64,000 nucleotides of DNA from Nageia nagi. Taxonomy: Eukaryota > Pinophyta. Below, one piece after another: positions 45,826-58,209 of the stretch (positions are counted from its first letter, which is position 1; every line of letters starts with the position of its first letter). The position numbers were made by a program, and so were the translations under genes. Location: contig JBITNC010000001.1 in the NCBI GenBank assembly GCA_050084985.1, forward strand, positions 171,244,001 through 171,308,000. The letters run 5' to 3'. Under the pieces are notes generated by a model. That model ran no database searches and was not told the origin of the DNA. It was given only the letters and a program-made list of their open reading frames with translations.

Positions 45826-47100
45826 TCTACAATTGTACCTAGATGATCATTATGGTATTTGCATGATTCTTCATCTCAATCATGAGGATCATGTTCATCG
45901 ATTATTTCATTTTTTCAGTAGGCATGATTGGATATGGCATATAATTATTTATACTTTATTCAATTACTATCTATTGCAATTTGTATGCTACATTGGACCA
46001 CCTTCACTACATCCATAGGAGTATTTTGAACCACTCACTATTGTGTGGGTAGTTTATCATCATAGGCTTCAATGGTCATCCATGTACTCTTTTTGCATTA
46101 CTTAGTGAGGTGGAAATCATATTTTGTGCCACTAATTTTTATTTTCTTATCACCTTTTACCTCTTTCATATCAATATCTTTTAGGATTGGACACATCTGA
46201 TTCTAGCATATTTGAAGATGATGCTAATTCTTCAAATTCTGGTGACCATGTACTAAACTAGTATTAATCAAGTTGTAACCACCACCCACTAAGGCTTGTC
46301 AATGGAAATATTTTCTAAGTTTTTAATAAATTAAAGAAGAAGGTCACATTGGTTATTATGCTTGTATGGTTGGTCCATTTTGATGTTCCCATTTATGATC
46401 GATGATCTAGTTAGTTTGAAATTCTATAAATTCATTGTATTCTAGTTAATCATTTTTTCACTTATGTATGAAACCCTTAGAGAGAGTTGACTCACTTTTT
46501 CATTCATCATGGATATGACCATTTTTTAAGGTTTTCATCTTGATCTTCCCCAAGAGGTTCTTTATCAATGTATTCAAGGTCGAGTCTTACAACATGCTTG
46601 TACTATGTTGTAGACTATTATGCAATAAAACCTAATTTACATACAAGGTGATTGAAGTCTTCATTGATGGGCCATCTACTTTATCCATCATTTGGAGGAT
46701 GTTGAGCAGTTGCAGCTCATACTCACACTTGTTTGTCATTTGAACTAGACATGGAAGATCTTTCTTTATTATTCATGGATAGCTTTTATCTTCCATTTTT
46801 TGCACTATGTAGGTCCTGTAAGGTTGCATTTTCATGAGGACTATCACCCTTATACTATTGCATTTACAGTATGGTGATGAGATCTTCATTGGGAGTCTAC
46901 TTATATTTCATGACTAATGCAAGAAGGGGATCAATGAGTGTACTACCCATTTTTCAACATCAAGTGTCATTTTTCCTTGATTACTCATGATGCATTATTC
47001 CATATACCTTGTTCTCCTATTATAGATATTGAGAGTTCTAACTCCAACTCTCTCAATCATAATTCTACTTAGTTTGGCTATCCACTTGGGCATGTGAGTG
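45826..47100 (+). other. Element F interior: antisense coding-like tract with a repeated motif
   Basis: Plus strand, opposite to the element. Two stretches about 820 bases apart translate alike: YIGPPSLHP-EYFEPLTIVW (from 45991) and YVGPVRLHFHEDYHPYTIAF (from 46811). Each is followed by a similar -LQW-S-Y / -LHWESTY run. The shared pattern is Y-I/V-G-P-x2-L-H…E-x-Y-x-P-x-T-I. Stops occur in both. I do not recognise the family; a captured host gene fragment is one option. Confidence 0.35.
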
Positions 47101-47149
47101 GAACTTTTTAGAAATATTATTTTTGTTCCTATCTTTTTTCAAATTGTTG

Positions 47150-48540
47150 ATAAAGTTTCAAGTTCTCAAGATAAGCTACAAATATAATAATTTTAATTTA
47201 AAAATTATTTATTGAATAAGGTTCTAAGTTCTCAAGATAAGCTGTAAATACAATAATTTTAATTTAAAGACATCATAAATAATGATGCACATAAAATATA
47301 ATAATGCTAGTAAATAAGAATGAGCAAACCCTCATGCTCATAGAGTAAATCACCATAGCATAGCATAAAAAATAACATCATTGAATATAGAGTAACATAG
47401 TTGAGGCTTCTTATCTTGTCTAAAAATTAGGCCTTCACTTGGATGCCCATATAAGAGGAGCCTAGGTGCTACCAATCCTCAACCAATTCCCCTTGGGTAG
47501 TAATATACTTTCACAAGGAGAAGTACAAGCTATTTTCTAAGGTTTTAATGTTTATTGGATTGTCCAAATTATTAATCTTGATTAAGTTAAAAGTTATCCT
47601 CGTAGGTTATCAGGATAATCCCTAAATGGATGTGTGGATATGTGGTATCACTACACACATACCTGTCCATCCTATTAGAGTTAAATCTAGACCAACAAAG
47701 GACATATGAGCAATTAAGCAATACAAACTTTTTTCCACTTGGATCATCAAACTTAAAGGCTCTAGTCTACCTTTCCTCACCTCATGGCTCCCTAAGCAAG
47801 TCATGTTGTAGAATGTACATGTGGATGTGTTCATTTTATGAGGTTGCTCATATCAATATTTGCATTTTTGTTAGCATAAGAAAATAAATCAAAATGCAAA
47901 ACATGAAATAAAAGAGCATAAGTAAAACATCATATATTCAATAACTTGAATCCTAAGTTTCCAATGGGTTTTATTTACTAACCCCTAAAGGACATCTTTA
48001 CATCAATCCTTATTTTGCACAAGTCTATTAACTTTGCATAAGAGCATGCATCAATCCTATAAGTATAAGTATGCATCATTAACTTAAAGAAGTATGTATC
48101 AATCCAAAAAAAATAATTAAGTATGCATTATTTCTTCATAAGAACTAGAATTTAAGAGGCATAATCATGCATTTTTAAGTCATAAGCATGCATCTTCAAA
48201 AATTTTAAGTTCTAAGCATGCATTTATTAACTTAAAAATTTTAAGTAATATCCATAAGTATTAATCTTAAGCATGCATTACTTAAAAGTATGAATTTAAG
48301 TAAGTTAAAAAAAATACTCTTTTTAACTTTATCAATTTTTAAGTAAAGAAATACATCTTTTATCTTAAAAAATTGAAGTACTAAGCATACTTATTAGCTT
48401 AAAAAAAATCTAAGCATGTTTGATTAACATCAAAAAATAAACACTTAAAAAATATATGCAAAAAATTAAGTCAAATACTCACATGTTGCCCCCTTTTGAC
48501 TTAAAAACACAAGAGCCCTTAAAAAAAAATTAAGTATGGA
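47150..48540. other. Element F interior, AT-rich with CATGCA clusters
   Basis: A 54-base phrase (gttctaagttctcaagataa…) is duplicated at 47157 and 47220. Between 48045 and 48277 the word CATGCA occurs five times within taagcatgcat contexts. No coding signal; short frames at 47622-47887 on both strands look like chance. Confidence 0.5.
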
Positions 48541-50075
48541 AAATGAGGGCAGTAGTGGGAAAAATTGAGGGCAATAGGTAGGAATCCCTTAAAAAATATG
48601 AAGTGGTCAAACAAAATAAAAAGGAGGTGGTGAGAAAAGAAATGGTAGCTTAGGTGGGTTTGGTGAGGAGAGAGGAGAAGAAGCAAAAGAGGGATCAACT
48701 TTCATGGTGTAGGTGAGGAGAGAGGAAAAGTTGTGGGCTATAGGTGCCACCACAAATGGGTAATTGGTGGTAAGGAACAAAAACACAAGTGTGGGGACTA
48801 TTGTAGCTATTGAACCTTTTTATTTGATACTGATATGCAACATGGCTTCTAAATTCTACTTTTGCAGGTTCTTGCTCACATGTGTGGAAAAGAACTTCTT
48901 TTTGGGATTCTCGACTAGCCTCTTGAAGGTATTTATTTTTGTGTAAGGTGTGGTTATGTTTAATAGTGAACTCATGGCATTTGATGCCTATGCCTTTTAA
49001 ATTTGTGCTATAGCAAAGAGCTTCTATTTTGTATTCTATAGCAAAAGATCACTACTACCAATCTATAAAATTCTTGTCCTAAGAGAAGTTTAAGCAATTA
49101 TGAAGTGGCATATATGGAGTCAAAGGCATTAGGAAGGCACCATTTAGATGGTATGGGTGGTAACTTTGATAACAATTTTCTCCATTCAATTGAGATGCAT
49201 AAAGATGTATTGGAGGGGATATTTCTCTTAAAGAAAAGTGTGGCATGTGTCACTACATATTTTTACAATTCATTTTCTTTGCCTCCACCCCCATAGGTGT
49301 CAACTTTGGAAGCCTTTGAAAAATTGTTAGTCTTTGTTACTACAAAAGATGCTTATGCTTTCCTCTTTTCGAAGGAAGCAAAACCAAGAAGGTAGATGCA
49401 ACAGCCTAACAAGCTTGGAGTAGATCAATCAGTAGAAAATTCTAAAATAGCATCAAGCAGTTTAGAGGAGAGCGAACATTCAAAAATTGAAATGAAATTT
49501 GGTATAGTAAATGGGAGGACATCAAAGGGATAGATTGTGTAATGATCAAGGATCATTAAAGGAGTGTTTTCCCTATGGGGAGGTTACATATGCATCCAGG
49601 GGAGGAGAGGAAGATCCAAGTTGAGGAATCTAGCACAAACATAATTTTTTTGTTTATGAATAACCAAAAAATGGGTTGTTCATAAAAATGGATGTTTGTA
49701 ATTGTTGTAAATAGATTACAACTATTGAAAAGAAAATTTCTCCTCCTTAATAATGAAATATGAAACCTCAATAAAAGATAACAATATGTTAAACAAAAAA
49801 ATATCATTTTCATATACTAATCTCCTCAATAAAAAAGAATAATATGTTAAGCAGAAAAAATTACATTTAACACAAGAAATTAGTATAAAAAATTATATCA
49901 CTATTTCAACCATAGTGTGAAAAAAATGAACTAACATATTTTACAAGATATGTTAGTATTAGTAATGAAAAAAATAGCCAAAAACGAGGGTAATTATACC
50001 TTTTTTAGTCTTTACCTCAATAAGACTTCAATATTGAAAGGAAGAAGATCTCTAAGAGGGTTGAAAAAGAGCTTT
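48541..50075. other. Element F 5' interior, purine-rich then unresolved
   Basis: 48540-48760 is G/A-rich (gaggtggtgagaaaagaaat-like). Plus-strand frames at 48764-48946 and 49105-49296, with the stretch STLEAFEKLLVFVTTKDAYA near 49300, look mildly coding-like but match nothing I know. Confidence 0.35.
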
Positions 50076-50078
50076 CAA

Positions 50079-50094
50079 CATGGCTCTGACACCA
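50079..50094 (-). other. Primer-binding site of element F
   Basis: The minus strand reads TGGTGTCAGAGCCATG three bases after the LTR end (…TTCCTTCA). It is close to the initiator methionine tRNA site TGGTATCAGAGC, as usual for copia elements. Confidence 0.82.
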
Positions 50095-50097
50095 ATT

Positions 50098-50573
50098 TGA
50101 AGGAACTAACACTAACAATATAATTCTTAAAATACCAAGATCACATGAAAGCTCACAATTACATCCAACAAATACACAAAGCAATCTCACAACATAAGAT
50201 GTAAAGTGGTTCCTCCAACTAGGAGTACATCCACTAACTAGATCTTTACTTCTCTCACAAATGCAACTCTCTTCCAATTCTCCTAATCTCAACTCCTACA
50301 CTTCTATCCTATAGCATATCCTTACTCTGCAATTGGTGTGTCATTACAAAGAGGGAGCCTTCTATTTATAGGCCAAAATCCCTCTTTAGATGACCTAAGC
50401 ATGACATGCACATCTTTGACCCAAAGGGCATGCTCATGACTTGGAATGTAGGACAAGTTACATTATTATATTCACTAAAATACTTAAAGTATAAAATAAT
50501 ACCCTTAAGTATTAGTTAATTTACATAGAAGATTTAATACATCTATTTACAATAATGTATTATACATTCCAAC
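50098..50573 (-). repeat. 5' LTR of element F
   Basis: 476 bases, same length as the left copy, TGAAGGAACTAAC…ATTCCAACA. TATA box on the minus strand at 50370-50363. A 91-codon minus frame (50292-50017) straddles the LTR edge and primer site and is not a gene. Confidence 0.92.
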
Positions 50574-51345
50574 ATTTTTGTCTCTTATGATTTATATTCC
50601 TTATGCACATATGGTCTTTCAAAATCATCAAACAAGGATTTCAAAGAAACCAATTCTCTAGGAATCGTATTGTTATTTAAATAAATAAATTAAATCATAT
50701 AACTAATTTTATCCCAAATATTTCTTCAACATCTTCATCATAAATAATTTTCTCATAGTCATTCTGAAGTTTCATGAAATTTTTTATTTGAAAACCATCT
50801 TCAAACACCTAAAGGTATATCACATCTTTTAATACTAATTATTTATAAATTGATATTGTTTGATAATTTTTCAAATAAATAATATCAATGCCCTTATGAT
50901 CCCCCCCTAAGTTGTTAATAGCTAATAAGTTAGCAATCTTGTTCTATCCTTTTTAGATAAATGTGATATTTATGGCCCATAAATATATATCCATTATATC
51001 CAACATAGCCTTTCTATATTATTGTAGCTTAGAGATATTAGTTTTATATATTCTTATAACTTGGTTTATAATCAATTTATTATCACCTAGTTCAATAGAC
51101 AACAATGTTATCCTTGGCTTCTTTTCTTTCCTCAATCGTAACAACAAAGCTTCATATTTGCAAACATTATTCATGTAAGGGAACTCTAACCTATTGAGTA
51201 TCCCAAGATAATGTTTCTTAATATCTTATTAGAATACCCCTACATTAGCTCAACATAAAAACTTGGATCCATAAAAGGTTACTTTACAAAAAGTTTCAAT
51301 TAGTAAGGTTATTTTCCAAATAGTTGCAAGAATTCAAGATCCATA
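50574..51345 (-). pseudogene. Gypsy E archaeal-type RNase H, upstream of reverse transcriptase
   Basis: The minus strand reads LEFPYMNNVCKYEALLLRLR, ELGDNKLIINQVIRIYKTNI and YRKAMLDIMD, the archaeal-type RNase H pattern (E in YEALL, D in GDNKLI). It is followed by IPRELVSLKSLFDDFERPYV, the linker that in some plant polyproteins joins this domain to reverse transcriptase. After removing element F the linker runs on into GETNTLKIMLIYRELTEEEQ (42588 downward), so this domain precedes reverse transcriptase, unlike in gypsy A. Confidence 0.78.
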
Positions 51346-52079
51346 TCTTGCTCCTTAGGAATTTGATCAATGTATAGATTATGAAAAATGAAATATGTGT
51401 CATGTTCCTTATCTTGTATTGATTCAAACTAAGTTATCATATAATTTTGAGCTTTATACTTAATAGTAATTATATTATATGGTTCTATTCTCAAAATAAA
51501 TTTATTCTTATCAAGAAAATGAATTATTGCATAAGTCCAATCCAACTAAATATTACCAATTAATTATTATACCCATTTTCTAGATAAGAGGATAGAGAAG
51601 AAAGGTTCCATATAAACTATTATTACATCCATAATGATAATTTTTTAAGATTTTGATCCAACATAAGTGAAAATATTTTAATCATTCTAGTACATATCAC
51701 CTTTCTATTATCCATGACTAATATTGGAGAGTGCTCATCAGTATACTTCAAATTGAGTTAGTTGATCAACAATCTATTTTGGCATCATAATTTGTGAAAC
51801 ATCACTATATAACATGTAATTATGAATCACATATTTATTTCCTTTGATATCAATATACCTCAAATATATGTAAAAAGAGATTTACATTAATAGGTAATCT
51901 TCCTTCATTTACATTTTGTGCATTGTTGACCATTTTATATTGATTATCAATCAAATTGAAAGTCCTACAAATCTATTCTCTATATTTTTGAATTGAATTT
52001 GACTCTTTAAAAGTAATACTTACTATGAGCTTTGAAACTTTTATACTTAAATAAAATGTAGATAAATTTTACATAACCC
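51346..52079 (-). pseudogene. Gypsy E protease region (decayed)
   Basis: Minus-strand pieces include NNAQNVNEGRLPINVN (near 51890), SILLSRKWV (near 51590, for the LLLGRPW-type end of the protease) and AIIHFLDKNKFIL. The catalytic Asp region is not readable. The upstream gag is not found: sequence from 52080 belongs to other repeats. Confidence 0.55.
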
Positions 52080-53810
52080 TTTTTTTGGCTCTTTTCTAGC
52101 TTCATGAGGAACTGTTGCATTTCTAATGGTCACATTATTTTGTATAATATTTCTTCATAATTTTCTTTACTTCAATATTGTATAAAGACTCCTTTCATAT
52201 ACTAATTGTTATATTTAGAGCTATTTTATGTGATATTTAGAATTCCTGATCCTAAATTCACCTTGGGCTTATAGTCCTAATCAAAAGGTGGCTAAGGATG
52301 AGTGGATGATAGAGCCTCAAAAAATATCATAGTTGATGTCATTGCAAAATATAAATGCTCTCAATTCTAATGGATCTTGAACCTACATACCTTAGAAGAA
52401 CTCAAGAAGGAGTGGATGATAGAGTAGGGAAATCTTTAGCTACTAATGTTATCCCAAAATGTAAAAGGCCTTAGTTCTACTTACTCCTAGACCTAAATGC
52501 ATTAAGGATGATTGAGCATTAGTTACAAATAACACCCAAATATGTCTCAACACATAGTACCCAAATATCTTATCATTTAGATATGAACAAATACATAGTC
52601 CCCAAAGGCTTGATGTAGAATATTCAAGAAGGGATTCAATAACATGGGCATGAATAATGGATGCCTAAGGTGATACCAGCATGTCAACCACATTATAATC
52701 CTTATATGGTTATTGGTTATTCATTTTAACCATCCCTCTTCTTAGTCACATCATTCAGATAAGTACCTTGCATAGTTAGCATGAATTTAGAGAATGAATC
52801 CCCAAAATTAACTGAATCTATAGAATAATAGCTAGTCAAAGTTGCAAAGGCTATGAAAATACTCTAAAAAGGCATGCTCAATCAAAGGATGATGAGGAAA
52901 TTGAAATTTCCTAAAGGATTATATAAATGAATGCATCAAAACACCTAAAAATCATTATATTGAAGGAGCTAATAGCCAACGAGGATAGCACATTATAGTT
53001 AGTTGATCAAGAACTAATTAGTAGTAGATTAGTCTACTAATGGTTAAGAAGATGCAGGAACATATTTCCTATCCATTGTAATTGCTCTATAAATAGTTAA
53101 ATCATGATAATTAGAAGGGTATTTTCTTGAGTATTGAAAACCTATAATCTCTATGTATAATTTTGTAATAGTTAATATGATGTTTTCCTACATGTATAAG
53201 GTTTTTAGTCACTTAGTTGTTATCATTGTTATGTGTATGGATACTAAGAAATAATCAATAGTACATGATAGAATTGACCCTAAGTGAAAGGTTAGTAAAA
53301 TATGTTTAATAAATTGATTAATTAACCACTTTCTCTTTTTAACATGGATTTCATTAAAAATTTGATTGGTTATATGATATTCCTTTTCCCTTCCTCATGT
53401 TGTGGCATTTAAATTGCACATTCAAGTTGTTAAATATGGGTTTCATGTGAGATTGAAGCTATTAAATCCTATTTTTTAGATTATATTGTAACATATTTTG
53501 ACCCATTCCTAATAGCTTAGTGGTTGCAATGAGCCCATTTTTGAAAATTTAGGCATGCAAGGCTCAAGGTAATTTCTCCTTTCTTTCTATGCACCATACA
53601 CCTTTAATTTTCTTTTTTATTTTTAGTATATTTCCCTCTCTTTATTTCACCTTTTAACCTTACATAAAATGGTTCATCCTACCAAAATGGAGGAAATTCC
53701 ATCCCTATTTGGAAATAAGAACCAACCTATTCAAAATATTGGAGCTTGTAAGACTTTTCTTCCATTCAATGCTTAGCTGAAAAGGCTTCACTTTTCCAAT
53801 CAATAGTTTT
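52080..53810 (+). repeat. 1.73-kb direct repeat, copy 1
   Basis: This aligns along its whole length with 54352-56085, with few indels. Shared landmarks are gtgatatttagaattcct, ggctaaggatg-gt and ttttgtaatagttaatatgatgtttcctacatg. A TATA-like box (tataaata, 53089) lies about three fifths along, and cttgagtattgaaaacc follows, as in an LTR promoter. No primer site or polypurine tract is visible, so LTR status is unproven; strand is given for reference only. Confidence 0.75.
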
Positions 53811-54351
53811 TGGCATGATCTATGGGAAAAATTAACCATTTTAAATATGTTTTATATATGGAATATCGATCAAGATATCTAGCCAATGTATTGATTAGAT
53901 CAGGGTGACTACATATTTATTTGTATTTATTATGTTTCAATCAACAAAAGAGACTAAGGATGATAGGCCCTTGTATAGTAAAAGGAAGAATCTCCATGTG
54001 ACCAAAATAAGTTATGGTCAAACAAAATGATGAAAACTAAAGGACATCCTAATATTTCCTCAAAGATATTTTTGAATCTAGAGTTGAATGCACATCACAA
54101 TAACCAACTAGCACTAGAAAGGTCTATTGTAGTTTAAGTTCACTGTAAATACAAGGTCTTAAATCCTCATGTTTCTAAATGAGAAAGGAAAAGATGATGA
54201 TATATATGAGAAGTAAGGAATTAATATTATGATATAAGGAGTGTTGGATACATCTACTCCCCTATCATTTGTTTGACCCACCTTCACACCATTCACTAAC
54301 TCTAAAGATCATATTTGGTCGGTAAGATCTCCACCTTAGATTGGCTAAAGC
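53811..54351. other. Unique spacer between the 1.73-kb repeats
   Basis: About 540 bases, no coding signal. If the flanking repeats are LTRs, this would be a very short internal region. Confidence 0.5.
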
Positions 54352-56085
54352 AACCTTTTTTTGAGTAAGAGAAATTTTGCATTTATGATGATCACATCAT
54401 TTTGTATAATATTTCCTACTAATTTCCTTTTCTTCAATTTTGTACAAAGTAATAATGTAATAAAAGCTCCTTCTAGATACTAATTGTTATGTTTAGAGTT
54501 ATGTTATGTGATATCTAAAATTCCTTATCCTAAATTCCCCCCAATGTTATAGTACTAATCAAAATGTGGCTAAGGATGGGTAGAAGGTAGAGCTTAGGAA
54601 AATCTCATAGTTGATGTCACTATGAAATATAAATGCTCCCAATTCTATTTTATCTTGAACTTGCAAGCCTTAGAAGAACTCAAGGATAGGTGGATGATAG
54701 AGTCAAGGAATCTTCAGCTACTAAATTCATCCCATAATATAAAATGCCTTAGCTTCAACTTCTCTCATACCTTAATTTTTTAAGGATGATTAAGTTTTGG
54801 TTATAAATAACACCCAAATATGGCTCAACATGTAGCACTCAAATATCCTAGCATTTGAATATGAATAGACACTATCCCCAAAGACCTGATGCATAACATT
54901 CAAGAAGGAATCCAAAAATATGGGCATGACTAATGGAGACCTAAGGTGATGATAGCATATCAATCATATGAGAATCCTTATATGTCACCTAGGTATTCAT
55001 TGCAACCAACCCTCTACTTAGTCACATCATCAAGACAAGTACCCTACATAGTCAATATGAATTTAGAGAATGAATCCCTAAAATTGAATGAATATATAAG
55101 CAAATAGCTAGTCAAAATTACAAAGGCTATGAAAATACTCTAAAAAGGCATGCTCAATCAAAGGATGATAAGGAAATTGAAATTTCCTAAAGGATTACAA
55201 CAATTAATACATCAAGACACTCAAATATCACCTAAAAATCATCAAACTATAGGAGCTCATAGACAACAAGGATAATACATTAGAGTTGGGTGATCAAGCA
55301 TTGATTAGTAGTAGAGTAGTCTAGTACTAGTTAAGAAAAGGAATGAACATATTTCCTAACCATTGTAATTTCTCTCTAAATAGTTGAAGCACGATAGTTA
55401 GAAGGGTGTTTTCTTGAGTATTAGAAACTTGTAATCCTTATGTATAATTTTGTAATAGTTAATATGATGTTTACCTACATGGATAAGGTTGTTAGTTAGT
55501 AAGTTGTTATCATTATTATGTGTATAGATATTGATAAGGAATCTATGGTACGTGATAATATTAACTCTGAGTGAAAGATCAATAAAATATATTCAATAAA
55601 CTAGTTGATTAACTACTTTCTCTTTTTAACATGGGTTTCATTAACAACTAATTGGTTATGTGGAAGTCCTTCACCATTCCTTGTGTTATGGTATTTAAAC
55701 TATACATTCTAGTTATTGGATATGGGATTCACATGATAATGAAGCTATTAGGTCCAATTTTTTATATTATGTAACATATTTTAACATATTCCTAGTAGCT
55801 TATTAGTTGCAATGAGCCCATTGTTGAAACTTTGGGCATGCAAGCCTCAAGGTCATTTCCCCTTTATTTCCATGTACCCTACACCTTGTATTTTCCTTAT
55901 TATTTTTAGTATATTTACCTCCATTTCTTGTAACATTTAACCTTACATAAAATGGTTCATTCTTCCAAAATGAAGGATATCCCACACCTAGTTAGAAACA
56001 AGAATCAAATTGGTCAAAATCCTATAGGTTGAAAGACCTCTCTTCAATCTAATGCTTAGCTAACAAAGTTCCACTTTGATAGTTA
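54352..56085 (+). repeat. 1.73-kb direct repeat, copy 2
   Basis: Counterpart of 52080-53810. The TATA-like box is changed here (ctaaatag). A 60-codon minus frame (55985-55803) is open only in this copy and broken in copy 1, so it is not a conserved gene. Confidence 0.75.
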
Positions 56086-58209
56086 ATAGAAACTATATTC
56101 TTATTTCCTATCTTCTCATTTACTTTTGGAGTATCTTCATTTTTTCCTACTACATTTTTTCTATTGTAGGAACATCAACCTTTTTTCCAAATCTATACTT
56201 ATTTTAGTTGTTTTGGATTAAACCTTTTCTTTCTCATTGTTACCATTTTCAATATTAGGTGAGTTCTTATTCGTAATAACTCTCTTTCTAAGGTTAAATG
56301 CATGTTCATTAGTATGATGTAAGCTTAATGGTTTTTTCTAATAGAGTTCTCCATCGCTTGCAATAGTAGAGTCCTTAAAAGAGTAGAAAATAGTGGGAAT
56401 ACATTCATGTTGGTTTTCTACTCAATCTCTGGGTCATAGGTAAGTTCCTATCTACTATGAAGGTTAAAAGTAACAAGAAATAGATAAAAAGGTAAAGAGT
56501 AATAGGAAAGAGATGAACACATTAAACTAAATGTAAATAAGAACTATATAGCCCAAGAATTATAGCACAAGTAGTAATCCATAACCAAGATTAAGAATAG
56601 TGAATTGTCTTACCTTTGGGTTCTCATAATCACAAGGCATAACCACAACTTAAGACATCATTTCATACATAACATTCATAAAGTGTAATATATAGCCACT
56701 TTTCACAAAGGGCAAAACATTATCAATCTACATTATCATATATGAAGGGATGTTACAGACTTGGAAAAATTTGCTAAAATGTCTAACCTTTTCAACTTAT
56801 AATAGTCTACTATTTATACATTTGTAGTTATCTATCATTAATATACATATATACTCCTCTTGAATGAAAATAGTAAGGGAAGCTATTTACAATTAATATT
56901 ACAATTATGTTAAATTATACAGTAATCAAGTACCAATAGCACCATAGTCTAGGAATTTGAAAATTCTAAGCTATTGTACTCATTGAGTTGTAATATTCTT
57001 GGTTTATCATTAACTACTTTCTCTTATCTCTATAGTTTATTGAATATGCACTTATATGTAACTTGATTGGTATGATTCAACACTATGCTCTATTGGTAGT
57101 TATCTACTTCTCTACAACCATTAATGATTAGCACTATATTACTAGTTGCATGGAATAATGGGGTCAATGAATAATATATTATTTAAGTCTAAGAAGAAAC
57201 TACCACTATCTTATAGAAATGAGTCATAGTCGACACATTGATAGAGCCCTAGGTTAAAACACTTATGAGTAAGTGTATCTAGGTGTTACTTCTTACACAT
57301 TATTCTCTTATTAGTATGGCAAGTCTTATTTCTCCTTGTTAGGCTCTAATGATAATCAAGTTTCTCTTAGTACCCATGAATTTTAGGTAGGAAGTGTGAC
57401 ATCATCATTAGAAATTGGCAAGTTTTATTTGGTTTCCTTCATGCAGTATATTCTATTAAATATGATAGTTCCTGCTAGTGTGGTACTTCCCACCAATCAT
57501 TATTCTAGGACCTACTAATTTTAGCTAAAAGTTCTGATGTCATTGCTCAAAGTTAGTTGGTTCCATTTGATCTTTTATGAAATATTTCTCACTAAATTAA
57601 ATAGTGCTTGTTATTGATTATGCTGGGACTTGCTGATTTCACACAAAATTGGTGATGTCATTACTAAAAATTGATGTGATCTAATTGATCAACTTGTAAC
57701 ATCCCCCATAAATTCTCATTATTAAGTCAAGACTTCCTGAAGAATGGTAGGTTCTATGATATCACCCATTAGAGATCTAGACATTGCCTAGACTTATCTC
57801 TACAACAACTCCTGGACTTATATTTAAAATAACTCTCATACTTTACCTAAATACTTACTTTCCTTACATATTACAATACTACCCAAAAATGGTACATTGT
57901 TCTCGATCATGACTTAGACAAAATTTTCATGAATGATGACTCTTCTATACATATAGTTCCTAGGGATTTCCATAATACCCACTAGATAGTAACTAGACCT
58001 TTTGGAATGAAATGCCTAAGGTTAACATGTATATAAACAATACTTGGATACTGATAACACCTAAAACTTTTTTAAACTTGACACAATATTGAAAAAAGGC
58101 TAAATACATGTGAAAGGGGAAGATGAAGCGAGAGTTAGGAAAGATTTATTGAAAAGAATGAAAGAATAAGGAATGTTATAATATTACTCCATACTCAATT
58201 TGTAATTAT
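56086..58209. other. AT-rich stretch, nothing recognised
   Basis: About 2.1 kb. The word tgtaacatcccccataa at 57706 resembles an LTR start, but I find no partner copy, primer site or polypurine tract. No coding signal above chance. Confidence 0.45.

Larger units (their letters stand above)
42593..50573 (-). mobile_element. Element F: copia-like LTR element without recognisable gag or pol
   Basis: Two 476-base LTRs (42593-43068 and 50098-50573), a minus-strand primer site at the right and a polypurine tract at the left define a complete element of about 8 kb. LTR and 3' sequence match copia G (61368-62400). Between 43100 and 50075 I find no gag, integrase, reverse transcriptase or RNase H, so it fits a large non-autonomous derivative. 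It sits inside gypsy E, whose sequence continues on both sides; the flanks tattt and ttttt could be the 5-base target duplication with one change. Confidence 0.85.

Noticed and set aside
47622-47887. Overlapping 70- and 85-codon frames on opposite strands
   Set aside because: No recognisable domain or repeat support; lengths are within chance for this composition.
57706-58200. An LTR starting TGTAACATCCCCC
   Set aside because: Only the first bases look right; no partner repeat, primer site, polypurine tract or end could be found.
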